DNA from: Prosthecobacter debontii
GTDB taxonomy: Bacteria > Verrucomicrobiota > Verrucomicrobiia > Verrucomicrobiales > Akkermansiaceae
Assembly (NCBI GenBank): GCA_945885485.1
Contig: CAMCYT010000069.1
Location: 1 to 11,693 of the forward strand
Length of the DNA stretch: 11,693 nt
Reading direction: 5' to 3'
The notes under the pieces are model-generated. The model was not told the DNA's origin and searched no databases. It saw only the letters and a list, made by a program, of their open reading frames with translations. The translations under genes were made by a program, and so were the position numbers. Positions 6,426 to 11,693 of this stretch are shown here, piece after piece. Within the stretch, counting starts at the first letter, position 1, and every line of letters starts with the position of its first letter.

Positions 6426-6459
6426 TAACAGTTGGTAGGGGAAGCCATTCCAAGGGATT

Positions 6460-8223
6460 TCAGCCGGCCGGAGGCACGGTTCGCCGGTAGCGACTCTCCA
6501 GAATCGAGGAGGCGATAGCGATGAGGGAAAGCAGGAGAATCCCCCAATCTCCGATGACGGAGTAGAGCGAGGTGGTGGGTTTTAGAGGGATATTGAGTTC
6601 GGTGAGCAGGTGGCTGCGGACGAAGGAGTTGCCGTCTTTGTCCAGAATGGCTTGGTCTTTACCGGTTTTGGGATGGGCGGTAGATCCGATTGTGCTGATA
6701 GCGGCGGAGACCCCGGTGTTGGCACAGCGCAGCATGGGGCGGCGTAGTTCGATGGCGCGGAAGCGGGCGTTGGCGAAATGCTGGGCGGCGGCGGGGGAGG
6801 TTTTGAACCAGCCATCGTTGGTGAGGTTGACGATGATTTGGGGGGCGTTGCGGATGAATTTCCGAGTCAAGCGCGGGACAGTGTCTTCAAAACAGACCGA
6901 TGGAATGATTTGTATCGTTTGGCCCCTAAGATCAACTTCAAGGGGTTCGAGCGATTCACCTGCGCTGAACGAGCCATAGTATTTCTGGCCGGATTGTTGT
7001 TCGTAGATGGTTTGGAGAAACGGGAAGGTGTCTAGCAACGGGATCGTTTCCCCGAAAAGGACAAGGTGATGCTTACGGAAGGTTTGGATATCGCCGCTGG
7101 GAGTTTCGATGACGATGGAGTTGTAGATCCTGGCGTTTTCTTTCTGATAGAGGCCGTCTTCTTGAGCTTCGCCTTCGATTTCGACGGCACCGTAGATGAG
7201 TTTGAAATTTTCACCCGATTCTCGAACGCGGGAAATCGTATCGGCGTTCTCTATGTATGATCCGTATTGGCCTTCATCGGTGCTGAGGATTCGTCCGTTG
7301 AGGGCTGTTTCTGGCCAGAGCACCCAATCCGGGGAGTTGAGTTCGATCTCTCCCTCGGCACTTTTCTGCATGGCGGCTTGCAGGTTTTTCTCATCCTGAT
7401 CAGCGATGTTTTTGAGTGATTCGAGGGTTTCCTCTTCGTAGGCCATGTGCACTTGTTCGGTGCCCCAGAGGACTTTGGCACCTTCGTGAGGAATGTTAAT
7501 TTGTACCAACAGGGTTTTCAGTGCGACTGAGGGCTTGGCGTTTTCTTGGGAAATTCTGAGGATGCCATAAGCCAGCAGGACGCCGACTACGACTGCGGTG
7601 ACGGTGAAATCCCAACGTGGGCTTTTTTTGCCATCGGCGGTTGCGCGTTTGAGTCGACGGAAGCATTGAACGATGATGGCTTGGAAAAACACCAGCATCA
7701 GGGATAGCCCGGCGACACCTAATAGATCCGCGGCCTGCGAGATCGTGAGAGTTTCATGAAACGCAACCCCAAGGCCGTTCCAGCCAAAGCCGGTGAGCAT
7801 CCAGCCGCGCGCGACTTCCAGACCCGCGAAGATCGCGGCGTGAGTGAAGGCGTTGAAAAGACTGCGGGCGGGAGTTTCAGAGATGCCCTTCTTTTGATTC
7901 CATGGATTTCCAATGGTGGCGGCGAAGGCTCCGAAAATACCCCAGTAAATAGCGAGATATCCAGCGAGCATGATGGGCCCGAGCCATGAGACGGTGGAGA
8001 GCCAAGAAACTTGGATGCCGAAGCTGATTGCGCCGGCAAGGTAGCCGATGAGGAAACCTTTTTTCGCACGGTGTTCCCCATCGATACTCCACAACGCGAT
8101 CAGCAGTGGGATCATGCAGATCCATCCGAGGAGGGATAACGAGAAGGGCGGAAATAACGCAGCGACCATCAAGCCAGTGGCGATGATGGCGATAAGGCGA
8201 AGAACAAACGCGCGGCGAAACAT
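6460..8223 (-). CDS. lnt: Apolipoprotein N-acyltransferase
   Basis: 587 residues from ATG 8223. It transfers an acyl chain from phospholipid to the N-terminal cysteine of diacylglyceryl lipoproteins at the periplasmic face of the inner membrane. The N-terminal 230 residues carry about six hydrophobic segments. The carbon-nitrogen hydrolase domain follows with a complete Glu-Lys-Cys triad: E305 in WPETAL, K384 in FRKHHLVLFGE, C444 in PSVCFEDT. NLTNDGWF (466-473) and FRAIELRRPMLRCANTG are also standard Lnt blocks. A C-terminal membrane helix spans about 553-573. The protein is longer than E. coli Lnt (512), with charged extra sequence around 255-298 and 315-365. The start is two bases after the HAD gene stop (TGACCATG), indicating coupling; the longer frame to 8280 lies inside that gene and is rejected. 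Confidence 0.95.
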   Translation of the reverse strand: MFRRAFVLRLIAIIATGLMVAALFPPFSLSLLGWICMIPLLIALWSIDGEHRAKKGFLIGYLAGAISFGIQVSWLSTVSWLGPIMLAGYLAIYWGIFGAFAATIGNPWNQKKGISETPARSLFNAFTHAAIFAGLEVARGWMLTGFGWNGLGVAFHETLTISQAADLLGVAGLSLMLVFFQAIIVQCFRRLKRATADGKKSPRWDFTVTAVVVGVLLAYGILRISQENAKPSVALKTLLVQINIPHEGAKVLWGTEQVHMAYEEETLESLKNIADQDEKNLQAAMQKSAEGEIELNSPDWVLWPETALNGRILSTDEGQYGSYIENADTISRVRESGENFKLIYGAVEIEGEAQEDGLYQKENARIYNSIVIETPSGDIQTFRKHHLVLFGETIPLLDTFPFLQTIYEQQSGQKYYGSFSAGESLEPLEVDLRGQTIQIIPSVCFEDTVPRLTRKFIRNAPQIIVNLTNDGWFKTSPAAAQHFANARFRAIELRRPMLRCANTGVSAAISTIGSTAHPKTGKDQAILDKDGNSFVRSHLLTELNIPLKPTTSLYSVIGDWGILLLSLIAIASSILESRYRRTVPPAG

Positions 8224-8225
8224 GG

Positions 8226-8969
8226 TCAGAGCTTGGCTGGATTTTTGCCGATGCCGAGCAGAAGCAGCAAAACCCGCCATGATTTTTCAAATGTGGATTT
8301 CCATGGCAAGGCGGGGCGTAGGATGGTCCAGCAGTTTTGCTCGGCGAGCTCAGAAAGAGCAGGCTTAGGATTCACCACGGTGGCAGTGTCGCAAATTTCC
8401 AGCATGGGGAGGTCGGCAGTGCTATCGGTGTAGCCGTGGGAGTGGACGAGCTTGCCTTCGCTGAAATAGGAAGCAGGTAGCAATTCACGGAGTCGGTTGA
8501 CTTTGTTTTCGCCCTTGTGATTCACGAGATCGGGAAACAAGGCATTGTTTTCAAAAACCGTTCCGAGGTAAAGATCGAAGCCTAACAATTTCCCGACTTC
8601 AGCGACGTAACATTCCGGGCTGGCGGAGCTGAGGATGGTGAAGTGACCGGCTTCGCGGTGTTGATCTAGGGCGGATTTCAGTTCGGGGTAAATGCTGGGG
8701 AGGAGTCGTTTTGCGAAACTCTCAGAGAGCTCGGCGAGCCGATCCGGCGGCATTTTCCAGAGGAAAGCATGAAAAATTCGTTTCAGGTTTTCTGTTCCAA
8801 GCAAACCTGCGAAGGGTAGGAATTTCAGGAATAATATCACAGCAAAACCACGAAGCGGTTCTTCGCGCAGGACGTGATGGCGGAATAGTAACTGGCAATC
8901 CCATGCGAGCAAGGTGCCGTCCATGTCGAACAGCGCGATGCCAGTTGGAGGTTTATCTGATGGATTCAT
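8226..8969 (-). CDS. HAD subfamily IB phosphatase, PgpC-like
   Basis: 247 residues with all HAD motifs: FDMDGTLL (D15 nucleophile, D17 acid), LSSASP (113-118, motif II), GENKVNRL (152-159, motif III lysine) and GYTDSTADLPML (179-190, motif IV). A hydrophobic cap region at about 41-58 (FAVILFLKFLPFAGLL) and the SSASPE motif fit HAD-IB. The overall pattern resembles E. coli PgpC, which dephosphorylates phosphatidylglycerophosphate: same length range, hydrophobic segment after motif I, late GYTDS/GYSDS. The gene is coupled to lnt and on the same strand as pgsA, about 3.3 kb away, so a PGP phosphatase role is attractive. Phosphoserine phosphatase-like activity is the alternative. The DMDGT is clear; the substrate is inference. 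Confidence 0.82.
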   Translation of the reverse strand: MNPSDKPPTGIALFDMDGTLLAWDCQLLFRHHVLREEPLRGFAVILFLKFLPFAGLLGTENLKRIFHAFLWKMPPDRLAELSESFAKRLLPSIYPELKSALDQHREAGHFTILSSASPECYVAEVGKLLGFDLYLGTVFENNALFPDLVNHKGENKVNRLRELLPASYFSEGKLVHSHGYTDSTADLPMLEICDTATVVNPKPALSELAEQNCWTILRPALPWKSTFEKSWRVLLLLLGIGKNPAKL

Positions 8970-9002
8970 TGGCTAAATTAATGCCTAATCAGAGGCTTTT
9001 CG

Positions 9003-9058
9003 TTCTTGGTTCTTGGTTCTTGGTTCTTGGTTCTTGGTTCTTGGTTCTTGGTTTTTGG
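9003..9058 (+). repeat. Tandem 7-mer array (TTCTTGG), eight units
   Basis: Seven perfect TTCTTGG copies (9003-9051) are followed by one TTTTTGG variant (9052-9058). Just before it is a weak GCCT/AGGC hairpin with TTTT (8983-9000). A degenerate inverted array of the same unit lies at 9087-9115. The run has no coding function and is prone to slippage, so copy number may vary between strains. Confidence 0.95.
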
Positions 9059-9086
9059 TTCGCAAATGTGAAAGCGCCAAGCTCAA

Positions 9087-9115
9087 CCAAGAACTAAGAA
9101 CTAGGAACCAGGAAC
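9087..9115 (-). repeat. Inverted degenerate copy of the 7-mer array
   Basis: CCAAGAA, CTAAGAA, CTAGGAA, CCAGGAA is four units of period 7, the reverse complement family of TTCTTGG. It faces the 9003-9058 array across a 28-bp spacer and lies one base from the hairpin that follows leuD. A nearly identical four-unit array is at 9777-9806. Confidence 0.9.
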
Positions 9116-9116
9116 A

Positions 9117-9147
9117 CTATAAAACCGCAGGAACTGCGGTTTTATAG
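9117..9147 (-). terminator. Strong hairpin immediately after leuD
   Basis: CTATAAAACCGCAG pairs perfectly over 14 bp with CTGCGGTTTTATAG around a 3-nt loop. It begins at the base after the leuD stop codon. The U-rich strand of the stem (GGTTTTATAG) follows the GC core on the minus transcript, giving an intrinsic-terminator-like shape, though a long U-tail after the full stem is missing. Because the stem is symmetrical it may act in both directions. Confidence 0.75.
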
Positions 9148-9750
9148 TTAGACGTAATGAAGTGCTTTGGCGCGATCGTTGATGGCTGCGTCGTTGTCGA
9201 TCAGCTCTTGGATGGGATCCCAGCGACCTGATACCAGAGCCTCGCGAGCGGAGTCCGGCATTTTTACGGCGAAGTCGAGACCGCTGGAAGTGCGGACGCG
9301 AAGGGCTTCGACATCGACGGTGATTTCAGTGGTCGGATCGCTTTCGACAGCGGCGCGGAGGGTAGCGATATTATCGGCGGTGGCCATTACGCAAGGCATG
9401 GCGAGGGTGGTGGAGTTGCCGTAGAAAATTTCCGCAAACGATTCTGCGATCACGGCGTTGAAACCATATTTGCGGAGGGATTGCGGAGCGTGTTCACGTG
9501 AGGAACCGCAACCAAAATTCACACCGGCGATCAGGATCGAAGCGCTTTTGAAACGTTCGTCGTTGAGAGGATGGGTGGTTTTCTCTCCGGTTTCTGAATT
9601 GAAACGGACATCGTAGAACGCGAATTCACCGAGTCCATCGAAGGTGACGCATTTCATGAAGCGAGCCGGGATGATGCGGTCGGTATCGATATCTGCGCCG
9701 GGAATGAATACTCCGGTTCCGGAAACTTGTTTGACGGGGTCTAAAGCCAT
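9148..9750 (-). CDS. leuD: 3-isopropylmalate dehydratase, small subunit
   Basis: 200 residues, matching E. coli LeuD (201). It is the swivel domain of isopropylmalate isomerase, which with LeuC converts 2-isopropylmalate to 3-isopropylmalate in leucine synthesis. Signatures: GTGVFIPGADIDTDRIIPAR (11-30), the substrate-loop NFGCGSSREHAPQSL (78-92), and FAEIFYGNS. The ATG at 9750 fits the family start. No Shine-Dalgarno is seen: the bases just upstream on the minus strand read CTCACCTCAT. Its stop is followed at once by a strong hairpin. The gap to leuC is 40 bp and contains part of a 7-mer repeat array, so the two genes are very likely one operon with a repeat in the junction. Confidence 0.96.
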   Translation of the reverse strand: MALDPVKQVSGTGVFIPGADIDTDRIIPARFMKCVTFDGLGEFAFYDVRFNSETGEKTTHPLNDERFKSASILIAGVNFGCGSSREHAPQSLRKYGFNAVIAESFAEIFYGNSTTLAMPCVMATADNIATLRAAVESDPTTEITVDVEALRVRTSSGLDFAVKMPDSAREALVSGRWDPIQELIDNDAAINDRAKALHYV

Positions 9751-9776
9751 ATGAGGTGAGAGTTGAGAGATGATAA

Positions 9777-9806
9777 CTAAGAACTAGGAACTAAGAACCA
9801 GGAACC
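9777..9806 (-). repeat. 7-mer repeat array spanning the leuC stop codon
   Basis: CTAAGAA, CTAGGAA, CTAAGAA, CCAGGAA, CC is four units of period 7, nearly the same as the array at 9087-9115. The leuC TAG (9793-9791) and its last codons (V-P-G-S) are read from this repeat. A 14-bp-stem hairpin follows directly at 9807-9838. Confidence 0.9.
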
Positions 9807-11233
9807 GATCTCACGACAGCGCTAGCTGTCGTGAGATCAAAGAGTTCGCGTGCGTCGGTGATTTCACCTTTGATCGCGGCGGCGGCGACCATCACGGGTG
9901 ACATCAGGATGGTGCGTCCGGTTGGGGAACCTTGGCGGCCTTTGAAGTTTCGGTTAGAAGAAGAAGCGCAAAGCTGATCGCCGATGAGTTTATCGGGGTT
10001 CATCGCTAGGCACATCGAGCAACCTGCGGCGCGCCACTCGAAACCGGCTGCGCGGAAAATTTCCGGGAGGCCTTCTTGCTCGCATTGGATCGCGACGATC
10101 TGTGAACCGGGAACGGCGATCGCTTTGACGTTCGCTGCCACCTTGTGACCTTTGATGTATTTCGCTACTTCACGGAAGTCGGAGATACGGCCGTTGGTGC
10201 AGGAACCGAGAAATGCGACATCGATCTTGATGCCTTGGATCGGCATGCCGGCGGGAAGTTTCATGTAGGCGAGAGCTTCTTCAATGCTGGCTTTTTGCTC
10301 AGGTGAAGTTGCGGTCAGCGGGTCAGGAATGTTTTCCGTGATCGAGATACCTGCGTCAGGAGAAATTCCCCAAGTGACGGTTGGCTCGATGTCCTCGGCA
10401 GCGATTTTCACGATGTCGTCGAAATGCGCATCGGCATCCGAAGCGAACGACAACCAGCGAGTAGCGGTTGCTTCGAAATTGTTATTGTCCACGTATGGAC
10501 GGCCTTGGAGGTAGGCGATGGTTTTTGCATCGGGATTCACGTAACCGCAACGCGCACCACCTTCGATGGACATGTTGCAAACGGTCATGCGCTCTTCCAT
10601 GGACATACGGTCAAACACATCGCCAGCGTATTCGTAAGCGTAACCGATACCGCCGTTGGCACCGAGCAGGCGGATGATATGAAGGATGACGTCTTTCGCA
10701 TAAACGCCGGGACGGAGGTTGCCGTTGACCTCGATGCGACGGACTTTCATTTCCTGAAGCGCGATGGTCTGGGTGGCGAGGACGTCGCGGACTTGGCTGG
10801 TGCCGATGCCGAATGCGATCGCTCCGAAAGCGCCGTGGGTGGCGGTGTGGGAGTCGCCGCAAGCGATGGTGGTTCCTGGTTGAGTGATGCCTTGCTCCGG
10901 ACCAACCACATGGACGATGCCTTGTTTGCCGGATTTTAGGTCGAAATAAGTGATGCCGAAATCATCGCAGTTTTTGCGGATCGCATCGATCATCTCCGCA
11001 GCGAGTGGATCGGCGGGTTGATCTTGGTTTTCCGTTGGGACGATGTGGTCGATGGTCGCGAAGGTGCGCTGAGGAAATTTTACTTTCAGGCCGAGGTCGC
11101 GCAACATGCCGAAGGCTTGTGGTGAAGTTACCTCGTGAATGAGGTGGGTGCCGATAAAGAGTTGTGTGCGGCCATCGGCAAGTTTGCCGACGCAGTGTGA
11201 ATCCCAGACTTTTTGAAATAGACTTTTTCCCAT
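9791..11233 (-). CDS. leuC: 3-isopropylmalate dehydratase, large subunit
   Basis: 480 residues (E. coli LeuC 466). Aconitase-family catalytic subunit that forms isopropylmalate isomerase with LeuD. The three [4Fe-4S] ligands are C345 in FLGSCTNGRISD and C405/C408 in AAGCSMCLAMNPD. Other family blocks are DHIVPT (62-67), ACGDSHTATHGAFGA (124-138), GTSQVRDVLATQT (144-156) and SSNRNFKGRQG (425-435). The start MGKSLFQKVWDSH matches the usual LeuC N-terminus. The oddity is the C-terminus: family members normally end shortly after the equivalent of GEITDARE, whereas here about 16 more residues (LFDLTTASAVVRSVPGS) are encoded by a 32-bp palindrome and a 7-mer repeat. Enzyme function should be intact, since all catalytic residues are upstream. 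Confidence 0.97.
   Translation of the reverse strand: MGKSLFQKVWDSHCVGKLADGRTQLFIGTHLIHEVTSPQAFGMLRDLGLKVKFPQRTFATIDHIVPTENQDQPADPLAAEMIDAIRKNCDDFGITYFDLKSGKQGIVHVVGPEQGITQPGTTIACGDSHTATHGAFGAIAFGIGTSQVRDVLATQTIALQEMKVRRIEVNGNLRPGVYAKDVILHIIRLLGANGGIGYAYEYAGDVFDRMSMEERMTVCNMSIEGGARCGYVNPDAKTIAYLQGRPYVDNNNFEATATRWLSFASDADAHFDDIVKIAAEDIEPTVTWGISPDAGISITENIPDPLTATSPEQKASIEEALAYMKLPAGMPIQGIKIDVAFLGSCTNGRISDFREVAKYIKGHKVAANVKAIAVPGSQIVAIQCEQEGLPEIFRAAGFEWRAAGCSMCLAMNPDKLIGDQLCASSSNRNFKGRQGSPTGRTILMSPVMVAAAAIKGEITDARELFDLTTASAVVRSVPGS
9807..9838. repeat. Perfect inverted repeat within the leuC 3' end
   Basis: GATCTCACGACAGC pairs over 14 bp with GCTGTCGTGAGATC around GCTA. It lies inside the leuC reading frame, encoding roughly D-L-T-T-A-S-A-V-V-R-S. 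There is no U-tract behind it, so it is not a standard intrinsic terminator. A stable mRNA hairpin between leuC and leuD could affect RNA decay or the expression ratio (inference). Confidence 0.85.
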
Positions 11234-11343
11234 GACTTATGCCGCCGTGGTTTGCAGCGGGGCGGGAATGTGGATAGGGGAGCGGGAAAACTCAACCCTC
11301 AAAATGCGGGTTTATCGTCATGGCGATCATACTGGGGAAAGAA
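11234..11343 (-). promoter_or_regulatory. leuC upstream region, no defined signal found
   Basis: This 110-bp stretch before the leuC ATG should hold its promoter, since the next gene upstream ends beyond a repeat element. I see no convincing -35/-10 pair, no Leu-rich leader peptide with attenuator and no T-box features. No Shine-Dalgarno is visible in front of the ATG. Confidence 0.3.
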
Positions 11344-11576
11344 AACCGCTAATGGACGCGAATAAACGCGAATGAATGAAGTTTTATTGAGTAAAATATT
11401 TCGAATTTAACCGCTACAATTTCTGAGTAAAAAATGATTAACATTTACCAAAATTAGCGCTCATTGACTACGTAAAACTCCGTCTAGACAGGATGAGCTT
11501 CGCTAAATATAAAGATTCGCTAATGCTTATTTAGTATTCGCGTTCATCCGCGTCCATCCGCGTCCATCCGCGGTTC
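11344..11576. repeat. 233-bp inverted-repeat element of the 10-nt-unit family
   Basis: The left arm (11344-11373) has the same 30-bp layout as the 416-445 and 970-999 copies. The right arm (11536-11576) is its inverted partner with one extra 10-nt unit (CGTCCATCCG repeated). The roughly 160 bp between the arms (11374-11535) is AT-rich, shows no gene and no similarity I can see to the 416-547 spacer. Together with 11234-11343 this accounts for the long gene-free stretch after leuC. Confidence 0.8.
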
Positions 11577-11693
11577 TCTGAATTCTTTTGAAGACATCGG
11601 AAAATCAGTAATTTGCTCGAGCTTGATATTATAAAGCTTGGCGATTTCCGGGGCGTCCGAGGCGTGGTAGATTTCCTGGTAGTAGATTTCCTT
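11544..11693 (-). CDS. 3' end of an unidentified gene, ending inside a repeat
   Basis: 49 codons and a TGA (11546-11544) are visible; the gene enters from beyond the window edge. The readable protein part is KEIYYQEIYHASDAPEIAKL followed by YNIKLEQITDFPMSSKEF. It then runs into EPRMDADGRG, which is a translation of the 10-nt repeat arm. The first part looks like real protein (balanced amphipathic composition, no low complexity). I do not recognise the family. The frame is inferred from the absence of stops and the protein-like composition, so confidence is moderate. Confidence 0.5.
   Translation of the reverse strand, partial: KEIYYQEIYHASDAPEIAKLYNIKLEQITDFPMSSKEFREPRMDADGRG

Noticed and set aside
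6280..6453. Longer N-terminus for the M15 peptidase
   Set aside because: It would put more than 75 residues before the twin-arginine motif; a Tat signal needs to be close to the N-terminus, which favours ATG 6279.
8224..8280. Longer N-terminus for Lnt
   Set aside because: These codons lie within the end of the HAD gene, and the homologous start with its first membrane helix fits ATG 8223, two bases after the HAD stop.
9003..9115. CRISPR-like array
   Set aside because: The unit is 7 nt with no spacers between copies, so it is a simple tandem repeat. The 10-nt arrays elsewhere are rejected for the same reason.
10424..10939. 171-codon plus-strand open frame over leuC
   Set aside because: It is the antisense shadow of a well-conserved leuC; frame openness follows from the codon composition of the real gene.
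11234..11343. Leucine attenuator or T-box upstream of leuC
   Set aside because: No Leu-rich short reading frame, no alternative hairpins with a U-tract and no T-box conserved sequence could be found.

Overview
The window reads as chromosomal DNA of a Gram-negative-type bacterium, most likely from the Verrucomicrobia/PVC group. The inference rests on apolipoprotein N-acyltransferase (two-membrane envelope), a Tat-type M15 peptidase, several small families without an obvious model-organism counterpart, few Shine-Dalgarno sequences in front of clear genes, and intergenic tandem arrays of a 10-nt (GATGAACGCA-like) and a 7-nt (TTCTTGG-like) unit of a kind I associate with that group. No rRNA, tRNA, CRISPR array or transposase gene is visible.

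Layout. Positions 1-326 (minus): the start of a PIN-domain toxin gene and its complete Phd/YefM-type antitoxin (vapBC type). Positions 416-547: a 132-bp intergenic element with 30-bp terminal inverted repeats. Positions 608-970 (plus): a small unrecognised protein with an HTH-like core, followed directly by one more copy of the 10-nt-unit repeat. Positions 1092-2668 (plus): two genes overlapping by one base, an FAD-dependent DAO-family oxidoreductase resembling the C-terminal half of MnmC and a YtqB/MnmM-type methyltransferase. Positions 2725-3492 (plus): a secreted TPR protein, convergent with the next block.

Positions 3507-8969 (minus) hold six co-directional genes. In transcription order they are: a HAD-IB phosphatase resembling PgpC, lnt, a Tat-exported M15 peptidase, a three-helix membrane protein, pgsA and panC. 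Most of the products serve the envelope: PgsA makes phosphatidylglycerophosphate, the HAD enzyme could dephosphorylate it, and Lnt uses phospholipid acyl chains to mature lipoproteins. PanC, for pantothenate/CoA, is tightly coupled to pgsA. Positions 9148-11233 (minus): leuC-leuD, the two subunits of isopropylmalate isomerase. Positions 11344-11576: a second inverted-repeat element of the 10-nt-unit family. Positions 11544-11693 (minus): the 3' end of an unidentified gene whose last codons and stop lie inside that repeat.

The most interesting point is the oxidoreductase/methyltransferase pair. Together they look like a two-protein replacement for bifunctional MnmC in making mnm5(s2)U at the tRNA wobble position, with the methylase half supplied by the unrelated MnmM family. 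The second theme is the repeats: two families of short-unit arrays sit against gene 3' ends and hairpins, and in leuC and the last gene they supply the C-terminal codons and the stop codon.
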